Notes: a model not told the origin generated them from the letters alone. Positions 41,219 to 49,894 are shown, numbered from the stretch's first letter. The stretch is DNA of 64,000 nt from Streptomyces huiliensis (GCF_020037025.1 NZ_JAIQLH010000080.1:1-64000), one strand, 5' to 3'. Program-made: numbers and translations.

Positions 41219-42232
41219 ATGGCCCTTGATCGTCCGCGCGCACTGTCCGGTATCCAGCCCACCGCCGGCTCCTTCCACCTCGGCAACTACCTCGGTGCCA
41301 TCCGGCAGTACGTGGCGCTGCAGGAGACGCACGACGCGTTCTACATGGTCGTCGACCTGCACGCGATCACCGTCCCGCAGGACCCGGCGGAGCTGCGCGC
41401 CAACACCCGCGTCGCCGCCGCCCAGCTGCTGGCCGCCGGGCTCGACCCCGAGCGCTGCACGCTGTTCATCCAGAGCCACGTCCCCGAGCACGCGCAGCTC
41501 GGCTGGGTGATGAACTGCCTCACCGGCTTCGGCGAGGCCGGCCGGATGACCCAGTTCAAGGACAAGTCGGCCAAGCAGGGCGCCGACCGGACGACGGTGG
41601 GCCTCTTCACGTACCCGATCCTCCAGGTCGCGGACATCCTGCTCTACCAGGCGGACTCCGTCCCGGTCGGCGAGGACCAGCGCCAGCACATCGAGCTGAC
41701 CCGCGACCTCGCCGAGCGCTTCAACGGCCGGTACGGCGACACGTTCACGCTGCCCGCCGCGCACATCGTCCGCGAGACGGCGAAGATCTACGACCTGCAG
41801 GACCCGACCGCCAAGATGAGCAAGTCGGCGTCCACCACCAAGGGCCTGATCAACCTGCTCGACGAGCCCAAGGTCTCCGCGAAGAAGATCAAGAGCGCCG
41901 TCACCGACACCGACACGGTGATCCGCTTCGACCCCGAGGAGAAGCCGGGCGTCAGCAACCTGCTCACGATCTACTCCACGCTCACCGGGACGGGAATCGC
42001 GGAACTGGAGCAGAAGTACGAGGGCAAGGGCTACGGTGCGCTCAAGACCGACCTCGCCGAGGTGATGGTGGAGTGGGTGACGCCGTTCCGTGCCCGTACG
42101 CAGGAATACCTGGACGACCCGGAGACGCTGGACTCCGTGCTGGCCAAGGGTGCCGAGAAGGCTCGCGCCGTCGCGGCCGAGACCCTCGCCCAGGCGTACG
42201 AGAAGGTGGGCTTCCTGCCCGCCAAGCACTGA
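41219..42232 (+). CDS. trpS: tryptophanyl-tRNA synthetase
   Basis: 337-aa class Ic aminoacyl-tRNA synthetase charging tRNA-Trp in the cytoplasm. The HIGH region appears as PTAGSFHLGNYLGAIR and the second class I signature as AKMSKSASTTKGLI. Other family segments: YMVVDLHAITVPQDPAEL, QVADILLYQADSVPVGEDQR QHIE, ELTRDLAERFN. ATG 41219 is preceded 6 nt away by GAGAAT, suggesting a leaderless mRNA; no T-box-like leader precedes it. A strong terminator follows. Confidence 0.97.
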   Translation: MALDRPRALSGIQPTAGSFHLGNYLGAIRQYVALQETHDAFYMVVDLHAITVPQDPAELRANTRVAAAQLLAAGLDPERCTLFIQSHVPEHAQLGWVMNCLTGFGEAGRMTQFKDKSAKQGADRTTVGLFTYPILQVADILLYQADSVPVGEDQRQHIELTRDLAERFNGRYGDTFTLPAAHIVRETAKIYDLQDPTAKMSKSASTTKGLINLLDEPKVSAKKIKSAVTDTDTVIRFDPEEKPGVSNLLTIYSTLTGTGIAELEQKYEGKGYGALKTDLAEVMVEWVTPFRARTQEYLDDPETLDSVLAKGAEKARAVAAETLAQAYEKVGFLPAKH

Positions 42233-42301
42233 GCCGCACCGCGACCGCGTCACCCCGGACGTGAGAAGTCCGTCACACCGGACAAGTCCGGACGGCCCGA
42301 A

Positions 42302-42333
42302 GGCGCAGGGAGGACGGCCGTCCTCCCTGCGCC
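42302..42333 (+). terminator. trpS terminator
   Basis: 14-bp perfect stem GGCGCAGGGAGGAC / GTCCTCCCTGCGCC around loop GGCC, 69 nt after the trpS stop. Confidence 0.88.
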
Positions 42334-42417
42334 CGGGACCAGGACACCTGGCAGGGGACGCGGCGCAGCCGCCACACTGACCACGGGGACCTACAGGCGC
42401 ACAGGAGGGAGAACTCG

Positions 42418-43008
42418 ATGGGGACCGTAACGCTCGGCGTTTCGATCGCGGTCCCGGAGCCGTACGGCAGCTTCCTCCAGAAGCGCCGCGAGGGCTTCGG
42501 GGACCCCCACGCGCACGGCATCCCCACCCATGTCACCCTCCTCCCGCCCACCGAGGTCGAGGCGTCGTCGCTCCCCGTGATCGAGGCGTACCTCGCCGAG
42601 GTCGCCGCCAAGGGGCGTCCGTTCCCCATGCGGCTGGCCGGGACGGGCACCTTCCGCCCGCTCTCGCCGGTGGTCTTCGTCAACGTGGTGGAGGGCTCCT
42701 CCGCCTGCGCCTGGCTGCAGAAGCGGATCCGGGACGCGGCCGGGCCGCTCGCCCGCGAGCTCCAGTTCCCGTACCACCCGCACGTGACCGTCGCCCACGG
42801 CATCTCCGAGGAGGCCATGGACCGGGCCTACGAGGAGCTGGCGGACTACGAGGCGGCCTGGACGATCGACGGCTTCGCGCTCTACGAACAAGGGGCCGAC
42901 GGCGTCTGGCGGCTGGACCGCGAGTACCCCTTCGGCCGGGAGGATCCCGTACCGGCCGCCGTGCCCCGCCAGACGGGCGCCTCCCGGCCGCCCGCCGCGT
43001 CCCGCTGA
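42418..43008 (+). CDS. 2'-5' RNA ligase / cyclic phosphodiesterase-like protein
   Basis: 196-aa 2H-phosphoesterase superfamily protein. The two catalytic HxT-type tetrapeptides are visible: HVTL in GIPTHVTLLPPTEV and HVTV in YHPHVTVAHGISEE. The core between them (RLAGTGTFRPLSPVVFVNVV) fits the fold. Such proteins hydrolyse or form 2'-5' or cyclic phosphodiesters in RNA; the cellular substrate is unknown. AGGAGGGAG gives a strong ribosome site before ATG 42418. The C-terminal ~25 residues are low complexity and lead into the degenerate repeat region 43009-43110. Confidence 0.88.
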   Translation: MGTVTLGVSIAVPEPYGSFLQKRREGFGDPHAHGIPTHVTLLPPTEVEASSLPVIEAYLAEVAAKGRPFPMRLAGTGTFRPLSPVVFVNVVEGSSACAWLQKRIRDAAGPLARELQFPYHPHVTVAHGISEEAMDRAYEELADYEAAWTIDGFALYEQGADGVWRLDREYPFGREDPVPAAVPRQTGASRPPAASR

Positions 43009-43176
43009 GCCCCCTGCGTTCCGCTGAGTTCCTCTGAGTCCCTCGCGTCCCGCTGAGTGCCTGGCATCCCGTTGAGCACCCGCCGACGTCCCGCCGAGCA
43101 CCGGCCCGCCCGCGCGCGCCCCGGGCGCGCACCCCTCCGAGCGGTGAGCACCGCCCGCATGGGGTAGACGTGGATC
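43009..43176 (+). repeat. degenerate CCCGCTGAGT repeats between the 2H gene and yihY
   Basis: About five imperfect copies of a CGTCCCGCTGAGYNCC-like word fill 43010-43105. Their spacing varies (15-24 bp). No terminator stem is evident. Confidence 0.55.
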
Positions 43177-44067
43177 ATGGATTGGTTGTTCCGGCTGCCG
43201 GTGATCGGGCCCACCGCGGCCCGGCTGTCGCGGACGCACGCGTGGCGCTCGTACGAGACCCTCGACCGCGTGAAGTGGACGCGGCTCGCCGCGGCGATCA
43301 CCTTCACCAGCTTCGTCGCCCTGTTCCCGCTGCTCACCCTGGGCGCGGCCGTCGCCGCCGCGATACTCAGCGACAAGCAGGTGCAGGACCTGGAGAAGAA
43401 GCTCGCCGAGCAGGTGCCCGGCATCTCCGGCGCCCTCGACCTCGGCTCGCTGGTGAACAACGCCGGCACGGTCGGTGTCGTGGCCGGTGCCCTGCTGCTG
43501 TTCACCGGCGTCAACTGGATCGGCACCCTGCGCGAGTGCCTGCGGGCCGTGTGGGAGCTGGAGGAGAGCCCGGGCAACCCGTTCCTGCTGCGGCTGAAGG
43601 ACGCGGGGGTGCTGCTCGGCCTCGGCGGGACGACCCTGCTGTCCCTCGGCTGCTCGACCTTCGCCACGACGGCCGTCACCTGGTCGGCGGACAAGACCGG
43701 CCTGCCCACCGAGGGCGCCGGCGGCGCGCTGCTGACCGCCGCCGGGTTCTGCGCCGCCGTGCTTGCCGACTTCCTCCTGCTGCTCTACGTCCTCACCCGG
43801 CTGCCCCGCGTCCAGCCCGCCCCCCGCACCCTGCTGGTCGCCGCGCTGCTCGGCGCGGTCGGCCTGGAGGTGCTCAAGCTGGTGATCGGCGGCTATCTGA
43901 GCGGCGTGGCGGCCAAGAGCATGTACGGCGCGTTCGGCACGCCGATCGCCCTGCTGCTGTGGATCAACTTCATCGCCAAGCTGCTGCTGTTCTGCGCCGC
44001 CTGGACGGCCACCACGCGGCACGACAAGCAGGACGCGGACCTGCTGGCGGAGGACTCGGAGGAGTGA
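43177..44067 (+). CDS. YihY/BrkB-family inner membrane protein
   Basis: 296-aa integral membrane protein with six hydrophobic segments. Family patterns include WTRLAAAITFTSFVALFPLL, TVGVVAGALLLFTGVNWIGT LRECL, DAGVLLGLGGTTLLSLGCST, and FGTPIALLLWINFIAKLLLF. Formerly misnamed ribonuclease BN; its role is unknown (export or envelope function has been suggested). The start at ATG 43177 lies 6 nt after TAGACG. A tandem repeat and hairpin follow. Confidence 0.9.
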   Translation: MDWLFRLPVIGPTAARLSRTHAWRSYETLDRVKWTRLAAAITFTSFVALFPLLTLGAAVAAAILSDKQVQDLEKKLAEQVPGISGALDLGSLVNNAGTVGVVAGALLLFTGVNWIGTLRECLRAVWELEESPGNPFLLRLKDAGVLLGLGGTTLLSLGCSTFATTAVTWSADKTGLPTEGAGGALLTAAGFCAAVLADFLLLLYVLTRLPRVQPAPRTLLVAALLGAVGLEVLKLVIGGYLSGVAAKSMYGAFGTPIALLLWINFIAKLLLFCAAWTATTRHDKQDADLLAEDSEE

Positions 44068-44086
44068 CGCGCGGAGGAGACGCGCG

Positions 44087-44138
44087 GGGGAGTGACCGCG
44101 GGGAGTGACCGCGGGGAGTGACCGCGGGGAGTGACGCG
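44087..44138. repeat. four 13-bp repeats after yihY
   Basis: GGGGAGTGACCGC at 44087, 44100 and 44113, and a variant at 44126. Confidence 0.85.
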
Positions 44139-44139
44139 C

Positions 44140-44171
44140 GGGGGCGCCCGAATCCGTCCGGAGGCGCCCCC
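44140..44171. terminator. bidirectional terminator between yihY and the DD-carboxypeptidase gene
   Basis: 9-bp stem GGGGGCGCC / GGCGCCCCC with a 14-nt loop, between convergent stops at 44067 and 44182. Confidence 0.65.
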
Positions 44172-44181
44172 TCCAAGGCCC

Positions 44182-45588
44182 TCAGGGCCGGTCGTTCCGC
44201 CGCTTGCCCAGGTCCGGCAGCGGCCACCGGCGGTGCACCACGTACGCCGCCGCGGCCAGCGCGACCACCGAGGCGCCGGTGATCCCCACGGCCGTCCACA
44301 TCCCGCCGCCGCCCGAGCCGGACGAGCCGGCGACCGACGCCTGCGCCTTGTCCCCGGCCTTGCCCCCGGACTGCCCGCCGTCCTTGCCCGCCGCGTTCAG
44401 CGGCGCGACGAGGGTGCCGACCGGCTTGACGTGGCCGGTCGCCTCGAAGCCCCAGTCCAGCAGGTGCGCCGCCTCCTTGTAGACCTCGTTGGGCTCCTTG
44501 GTCTCCGGGTTCATCACGGTCACCAGGAGCTTGCGGTCGCCGTGCTGGGCGACGCCGGTGAAGGTGTTCCCGGCGTTGGTCGTCGACCCGTTCTTCACCC
44601 CCGCGATCCCCTTGTAGAACGGCACGCCCTGGCCGGTGAGCAGCCGGTTGGTGTTCTGGATGCCGAAGGTCTCCCGCTTGCCGTCCTTGCGCTCCTCGCC
44701 GGGGAACTGCGCGGTGGCGGTCGAACAGTACTTCCGGAAGTCCTGCTTCTGGAGGCCGGAGCGGGCGAACAGCGTCAGGTCGTACGCGCTGGAGACCTGC
44801 CCGTCCGCGTCGTAGCCGTCCGGGGTGACGACGTGCGTGTCGTTCGCCCGGAGCTCCTCGGCGTGCGCCTGCATGTCCTTCACGGTCTGCTGCACGCCGC
44901 CGTTCATGGCGGACAGCACGTGCACCGCGTCGTTGCCCGAGCGGAGGAAGACGCCCAGCCAGAGCTCCTCCACGGAGTAGGTCGAGTCCTCCTTCAGCCC
45001 GACCTGGCTGCTGCCCTCGCCCATGCCCTCCAGGTCGGCGGGGACGACCTTGTGCCGCTGCTCCTTGGGGAACTTGGGCAGCAGGGTGTCGGCGAAGAGC
45101 ATCTTCAGCGTGGACGCCGGCGCCAGCCGCCAGTGGGCGTTCTTCGCGGCCAGCACGTCGCCGGACTCGGCGTCGGCGATCAGCCAGGCGTCCCCGCTCA
45201 GGTCCTTCGGCAGGTCCGGCGCGCCGGGCTGCGGCAGCACCTGGACGCCCGGCTTGCCCAGCAGCTCGCCGCCGACCTCGGACATCTTCGCCGGGGGCTG
45301 CTTGGGCGGCCGGCCCTTGCCGTCGTCCGGCTTTCCGCTCGGCTTTCCGCTCGGCTTTCCGCTTGGTTTTCCACTGGGCCTTCCACCGGGCGTCCCCGAG
45401 GGCGCCGTGCTCGGACCGGCGCCCGGGCTCGCGGGTGTGGAGGGGGAGTGTGTGGCGTGCGGGCCGGGCGGTGAGGCGAGCGCCGGCGCCGCGGTGGCGA
45501 GGGGGAGCAGCAACGAGGCGGAGGCGGCCACCAGGGCCGCGCCGCGGCGGTACGCCGCCCCGGAGCCCGTCGCGTTCGGTGAAGTCAT
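44182..45588 (-). CDS. D-alanyl-D-alanine carboxypeptidase (S11), membrane-anchored
   Basis: 468-aa low-molecular-weight penicillin-binding protein that trims peptidoglycan stem peptides. Signal peptide at the N-terminus (AALVAASASLLLPLATAAPA), a Pro/Ser/Gly-rich linker with PSGK repeats, then the S11 domain. SxxK is STLK in LAPASTLKMLFADT, SxN is SGN in FLRSGNDAVHVL, and the third box is KNG in IAGVKNGSTTNAGNT instead of KTG. A C-terminal Gly/Ser linker leads to a TM anchor (WTAVGITGASVVALAAAAYV) and a basic tail. ATG 45588 fits the signal peptide; the frame is open to 46242. Divergent from a small membrane protein gene. Confidence 0.88.
   Translation of the reverse strand: MTSPNATGSGAAYRRGAALVAASASLLLPLATAAPALASPPGPHATHSPSTPASPGAGPSTAPSGTPGGRPSGKPSGKPSGKPSGKPDDGKGRPPKQPPAKMSEVGGELLGKPGVQVLPQPGAPDLPKDLSGDAWLIADAESGDVLAAKNAHWRLAPASTLKMLFADTLLPKFPKEQRHKVVPADLEGMGEGSSQVGLKEDSTYSVEELWLGVFLRSGNDAVHVLSAMNGGVQQTVKDMQAHAEELRANDTHVVTPDGYDADGQVSSAYDLTLFARSGLQKQDFRKYCSTATAQFPGEERKDGKRETFGIQNTNRLLTGQGVPFYKGIAGVKNGSTTNAGNTFTGVAQHGDRKLLVTVMNPETKEPNEVYKEAAHLLDWGFEATGHVKPVGTLVAPLNAAGKDGGQSGGKAGDKAQASVAGSSGSGGGGMWTAVGITGASVVALAAAAYVVHRRWPLPDLGKRRNDRP
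45329..45388. repeat. five 12-bp repeats in the carboxypeptidase linker
   Basis: GGCTTTCCGCTC-type units at 45329, 45341, 45353, 45365 and 45377, encoding GKPS/GRPS tetrapeptides on the minus strand. Confidence 0.85.
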
Positions 45589-45693
45589 GATCGGCACGCC
45601 GGTGAACGTACCCTTCCGCCCGCTCCCCGAGGGCGAGCCGGTGGCCCGGGCTCCCGCCGAGGACCCGATAGGACCAGTGCCCGTTCCGGATCG

Positions 45694-45699
45694 CATACT
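45694..45699 (+). promoter_or_regulatory. -10 box for leaderless small membrane protein transcript
   Basis: CATACT followed by seven bases (GAAACCC) and ATG 45707; no ribosome site. Confidence 0.5.
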
Positions 45700-45706
45700 G
45701 AAACCC

Positions 45707-45988
45707 ATGGTCAATCCCTCCGGCTCGACAGCCCCTCGCACCCCCGCGTCCCTCACCCGCCCCGTCTCCTGGTTCCTGCTCGCCTTCGGCGTATGGAGCT
45801 GGTTCATCTGGATCACTTTCGCAAAGAATCTCTGGAAGGACGGGAGCGGGCTCGCCTTCGACGACGCTGGTGATCCGACCGCGTACTTCTGGGTCCACCT
45901 GCTGCTGGCCATCACCTCGTTTCTTCTGGGGACGGTCGTCGGCCTCATCGGGTTGCGTGGTGTCAGGGCGTTGCGGCGCACCTCATAG
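45707..45988 (+). CDS. small two-TM membrane protein SCO-type
   Basis: 93-aa membrane protein. Two hydrophobic segments: PVSWFLLAFGVWSWFIWITF and FWVHLLLAITSFLLGTVVGL, separated by an acidic loop (KDGSGLAFDDAGDPTAY), with a basic end (RGVRALRRTS). Both helices are aromatic-rich. Proteins of this type are common beside the D-Ala-D-Ala carboxypeptidase in Streptomyces; function unknown. The frame is open upstream to 45023 but overlaps the carboxypeptidase, so ATG 45707 with its adjacent -10 box is preferred. Confidence 0.75.
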   Translation: MVNPSGSTAPRTPASLTRPVSWFLLAFGVWSWFIWITFAKNLWKDGSGLAFDDAGDPTAYFWVHLLLAITSFLLGTVVGLIGLRGVRALRRTS

Positions 45989-46111
45989 CCGTTCCCCGGC
46001 CACGCCTCCTGACAGCCTGTCGGCCACGGAAGTCGATCACTTGGCCGATTCCCCGGACGTACGCGCATTCGTGTGTTTAGGTGAGGCGCGTCACGGAAAG
46101 GGGGCGCAGCT

Positions 46112-47677
46112 ATGCGTGGGGTCCGGAGGCGAAGCCGCGGCGGGGTCGTCGTGGCGGCGTTGGCGCTGATGTCGGCGGGGTTGAGCGGTTGTTCGATCCT
46201 GTCGTCGGACGACGAGGGGGAGAAGCCGATCGTCGTCGGCACGACGGATCGGGTCAGCGGGCTGGATCCGGCCGCTGTCTACGACGCCGGTTCATGGTCG
46301 CTTTTCGGCAATGTCTACCAGTCCTTGCTGACCTTCACGCCGGGCAGCGACGTACCGACGCCCGACGCCGCCAAGAGCTGCGGATTCCAGGACGAGAGCC
46401 GCCAGACGTACGCCTGTACGTTGCGCTCCGGGCTGAAGTTCACCAACGGGCATCCCCTGACGGCGAAGGACGTCAAGTTCTCCTTCGACCGGATCCTGCG
46501 GATCAAGGCGAAGGAGGGCCCGGCGGACCTGCTCGACACCCTCAAGTCGGTAGAGACCGAAGGCGATTCCAAGGTCACCTTCCACCTGCGGACGTCGGAC
46601 GCCGTCTTCCCCGCCAAGATCGCTTCGGGGTTGGGGTCCATCGTGGACAGCAGGTCCTACCCGGCGGACGGGATCCGCACCGGCAACGAAGCGGACGGTT
46701 CCGGTCCGTACCGGCTCAAGCGCTACGCGCCCGGCAGCACCGCCGAGTTGGTGCCCAACGAGGACTACCGGGGGGTGAACAAGGGGACGGGCACCCCGGT
46801 CACCGTCCGGTACTACCCGGAACCGCAGCAACTCAAGAACGCCTGGGACAAGTCGGAGATCGAGGTCGCGACGCGCGACATGCCGGCCGCGGCCCTGTCG
46901 GCGCTCTCGCTCGGGGACAACGACTTCCGGGTCTCCGAGACCGCCTCGGCGGCCACCCGCTTCCTGGTCTTCAACCTGAAGAGAACGCCCTTGAAGGAGG
47001 CGGCGGTTCGGCGCGCGGTCGCCTCGCTGGTCGACCGCGTGGCCATCGGGCGGGACATCCACAAGCGCACGGTCGAGCCGCTCTACTCGCTGATCCCGCA
47101 GGGCGTCTTCGGGCACTCGACGTCCTTCTACGACCGCTATCCCAAGCCCGACCCCGAGAGCGCGCGCCGCCTGCTCCGCTCCGCGGGGGTGACCGCGCCG
47201 GTCCGCTTCACCCTGGCCTTCTCCAAGGGCGTGTCCACCCGGGAGGAGGCGGCCCTGATCAAGAAGCAGCTGGAGGCGACGGGGCTGTTCCAGGTTGACG
47301 CCAGGTACGTGGAGTGGGCGGAGTTCCAGAAGGGCCGGGCGCGCGGGGACTACGACGCGTACGTCATGGGCTGGCTCGCGGACTATCCGGACGCCGACAC
47401 CTTCACCAGCCCGCTCGTGGGCAAGGCCAACAACCTGTACTCGGGATACGCCAACGACCGCGTCGACAAGCTGATCCGCGACGCCCAGCGGAGCGGGCGC
47501 CGCGAGGGGAGCACGGACGCCTACCGGGACATCCAGAAGATCGTCGCCGAGGACGTGCCGCTGGTGCCGCTGTGGCAGAAGAAGGAGTTCATGCTCAGCA
47601 AGGAGTCGATCTCGGGCGCCCAGTACCTGATCGACCGCTCGGGGCTGTGGCGGCTGTGGCGCCTGGGCCGGATCTGA
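46112..47677 (+). CDS. ABC-type peptide-binding lipoprotein (SBP_bac_5), orphan
   Basis: 521-aa extracytoplasmic solute-binding protein. Lipoprotein signal with lipobox LSGC (MSAGLSGCSILSS). The family-5 fold is evident: VVGTTDRVSGLDPAAVYDAG, LRSGLKFTNGHPLTAKDVKF SFDR, GSGPYRLKRYAPGSTAEL, RFLVFNLKRTPLKEAAVRRA, YDAYVMGWLADYPDADTFTS and VPLVPLWQKKEFML. It would capture oligopeptides or similar ligands for an ABC importer, but no permease or ATPase gene adjoins, so it must use a system encoded elsewhere or act as a sensor. A strong terminator follows. Confidence 0.9.
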   Translation: MRGVRRRSRGGVVVAALALMSAGLSGCSILSSDDEGEKPIVVGTTDRVSGLDPAAVYDAGSWSLFGNVYQSLLTFTPGSDVPTPDAAKSCGFQDESRQTYACTLRSGLKFTNGHPLTAKDVKFSFDRILRIKAKEGPADLLDTLKSVETEGDSKVTFHLRTSDAVFPAKIASGLGSIVDSRSYPADGIRTGNEADGSGPYRLKRYAPGSTAELVPNEDYRGVNKGTGTPVTVRYYPEPQQLKNAWDKSEIEVATRDMPAAALSALSLGDNDFRVSETASAATRFLVFNLKRTPLKEAAVRRAVASLVDRVAIGRDIHKRTVEPLYSLIPQGVFGHSTSFYDRYPKPDPESARRLLRSAGVTAPVRFTLAFSKGVSTREEAALIKKQLEATGLFQVDARYVEWAEFQKGRARGDYDAYVMGWLADYPDADTFTSPLVGKANNLYSGYANDRVDKLIRDAQRSGRREGSTDAYRDIQKIVAEDVPLVPLWQKKEFMLSKESISGAQYLIDRSGLWRLWRLGRI

Positions 47678-47740
47678 TCCGCCGCGAGCCGGCCGCCGCG
47701 ACCTGACCTGCCGCGGTCCGGCCGCCTCGACCTGACAGAT

Positions 47741-47777
47741 TCCGCCGCCGGCCGGCAACATACCGGCCGGCGGCGGA
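47741..47777 (+). terminator. terminator of the peptide-binding lipoprotein gene
   Basis: 15-bp perfect stem TCCGCCGCCGGCCGG / CCGGCCGGCGGCGGA, 7-nt loop CAACATA. Confidence 0.85.
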
Positions 47778-47936
47778 CCGTTTCCTTCCGTTCCGCCGGG
47801 CCCCGCTTCCGGAGGAGGAGCCTCCGCGAACACCCTCATTCCGCTTGACCTCGACCGGAGTTGAGGTTGTTGAGTGGGGGAACACCGGCCCGGAGGGGCC
47901 GGAGACCGGCACGAGGCAAGGAAAGCGGTATTCACC

Positions 47937-48392
47937 ATGGCAACGATCAGCGAATTCCACGGCACCTCCTCCGACGTCCCCGTGGACGTCGTCCCCGCCG
48001 ACGTCGCCGCCGCCGTACGCGATGTCGTCCGCGGCCTCCAGGACGCGTTCAACGCCAAGGACGCGCTCGCCCTGGGGGAGTGCTACGCGCGGAACGCCAC
48101 CTGGACCAACGCCATGGGCAAGCGCATCACCGGCCGGGAGGAGATCGTCGAGACCTCCCGCAAGGTGTTCCCCGTCCTCCCGGACCAGCCGGTCCGCTAC
48201 GAGGTCGTCCGGATGTTCGCGATCCGGCCGGAGGTGATCGCCGTCAACGTCCTCCAGACGCCGGTCTCCCCGGCGGGCGACCCGGTCGAGGGCGCCAAGG
48301 GCGCGCCGCTGTACGTCGTGTCGAAGGAGGCGGACGGCTGGAAGATCATCGCCGGGATGAACGGCTTCGTCACCGACCCGGCGGCGGGCTGA
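47937..48392 (+). CDS. SnoaL-like / NTF2-fold protein
   Basis: 151-aa protein of the SgcJ/EcaC/YybH-type NTF2 superfamily. The pattern AVRDVVRGLQDAFNAKDALA (helix), LGECYARNATWTNAMGKRIT (Ala-Trp core) and GREEIVETSRKVF is characteristic, ending with a strand KEADGWKIIAGMNGFV. Such proteins are small-molecule-binding or enzyme folds; function here is unknown. ATG 47937 is preceded by AAGGAAAG; the frame extends to 47874. Its stop codon lies in the first unit of a 9-bp tandem array. Confidence 0.8.
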   Translation: MATISEFHGTSSDVPVDVVPADVAAAVRDVVRGLQDAFNAKDALALGECYARNATWTNAMGKRITGREEIVETSRKVFPVLPDQPVRYEVVRMFAIRPEVIAVNVLQTPVSPAGDPVEGAKGAPLYVVSKEADGWKIIAGMNGFVTDPAAG

Positions 48393-48456
48393 GAGGGCTG
48401 AGAGGGCTGAGAGGGCTGAGAGGGCTGAGAGGGCTGAGAGGGCTGAGAGGGCTGAC
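48386..48456. repeat. 9-bp tandem array at the SnoaL-like stop codon
   Basis: Seven exact copies of GGGCTGAGA starting at 48386, 48395, 48404, 48413, 48422, 48431 and 48440, then a partial eighth. Each unit contains TGA in the frame of the gene. Confidence 0.92.
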
Positions 48457-48475
48457 GGGGTGTCCGGGCGGACGC

Positions 48476-49520
48476 CTACCGGGCTCCCGGGCGGGCCGCC
48501 TCGCGGGACGGGCGCGGGGCGGCGTCGGGTGCGGCCGCTGGCTCGTCCCGGCGCACGTCCGGCAGCAGTAATACCCCCAGATTGGCGGCGGCCACCAGTA
48601 CCGCCGCCGTGACCAGGGGCGTCGCGGTGCCCACCACGGCGGCCAGCGGGGCCGCGGCGGCAAGTCCCACGGGCCGTGCCGCCAGGGAGATCAGGGCGTC
48701 GAACGAGCCGACGCGGCCGAGGGATTCGGCCGGGATGCGCTTCTGGAGGACCGTCTCCCACAAGGGGGACATCACCCCCCAAGGCGAACGTCGCCACGAA
48801 GTAGCCGGCCGTGACCGCCGCGACCGGCAGGGGCAGGGCGAGGGCCAGCAGGGGAAGCGCGTAGGCGGCGGCGCTCACGGCGGCGACGGCCAGGGGGCGG
48901 CGGACGGTCAGCCGGCCGACGGCCCAGAGGCCGGCGACCAGGCCGACGGTGCCCAACTGGGTGATGATCACCCAGGCGGTCTCGCCGCCCAGCCGTCGCA
49001 CGGCGATCAGCGGGCCGAGCGTCAGCAGGAACCCCGCCGACAGGTGCCACATCCCATGGCCGATCAGGCTGACCAGGAACCAGGGGTGGCGACGGGTCTC
49101 CGTCCAGCCCTCCCGCAGCTCGTTCCGGAAGGAACTCCGGCCCGTCTTGCGGCCTTCGGTAGAGGACGCGTTACGGCGCGGGCCGCCCAGGGTGAGCGCG
49201 GACCCGAGGAACAGCAGGCCCGTGAGGATCGCGGACCAGCCCGGACCCGCGGTCAGCAGCATGCCGCCGGCAACGGCGGGGGCCGCCGTCCCGGCCAGCC
49301 CCTGCCACACGGCCAGTCGCGCGTTGGCCCGCAGCCGGTCGGTGCCGGCCACGACCGCGGCCACCAGCGTCCGCACGGCCGGGGTGCCGAAGGCGACGGC
49401 CGCGCCGGTGAGCGCCGCGAGGACGCACAGGTCGGGGATCCGGACGACGCCCGCGGCCAGTTCGGCGCCGATGCCGAGCTGGGCGGCGCCGCGCAGCAGG
49501 TCGGCGACGCGACGAGGTGT
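48476..49520 (-). pseudogene. decayed MFS transporter gene (5' truncated, frameshifted)
   Basis: The minus strand encodes an MFS drug-efflux-type protein lacking its first ~70 residues. Recognisable sequence begins RRVADLLRGAAQLG next to the MarR remnant and runs through LAALTGAAVAFGTPAVRTLV, RLRANARLAVWQGL, HPWFLVSLIGHGMWHLSAGF to FVATFALG. There the frame shifts. In the next frame it continues VMSPLWETVLQKRIPAESLG RVGSFDALISLAARPVGL to TAG 48478-48476. The shift is one base in a run of six C (48775-48780, plus strand); five would restore the frame. Start codon and promoter are missing. Confidence 0.8.
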
Positions 49521-49894
49521 GGTGGGTAGCGGTCGGCGGCGACGACCTCGACACACTGCACCGGCTCGTCGGCCGGGGGAGGCCCTGGCGGGCCACGCCC
49601 TCCGAGCTTTCCGCCGAACTGATGCTCTCGCCCGCCGGCATCACCGGCCGACTGGACGCTCTGGAGGGCGCGGGCCTGGTCAGACGGCTTCGCAGCGCCG
49701 AGGACCGGCGCCGGGTCGACGTGGAGCTCACCGAGCTCGGGCACAGCAGGTGGGCCGCCGCCATCCAGGTCTGGGGGGCTGAGGAGGGGGACATGGTCGC
49801 TCCCCTCGACGCGGCCGAGCAGGACATGATGATCGGCTTCCTGCGGAGGATGCTGCTCCATGTGGAGGGCAGCGGTTCGGAGAAGGCTCGCTGA
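49517..49894 (+). pseudogene. 5'-truncated MarR-family regulator
   Basis: The 125-codon frame from GTG 49517 contains most of a MarR winged helix (DDLDTLHRLVGRGRPWRATP SELS, AELMLSPAGITGRLDALEGA GLVRRL, EDRRRVDVELTEL) and the C-terminal dimerisation helices (LDAAEQDMMIGFLRRMLLHV). The usual first ~35 residues (helix 1) are absent, and the reading frame abuts the truncated end of the MFS gene on the other strand. The most economical explanation is one deletion that removed the divergent promoter region and both 5' ends. A short functional protein from GTG 49517 cannot be excluded. Confidence 0.65.
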
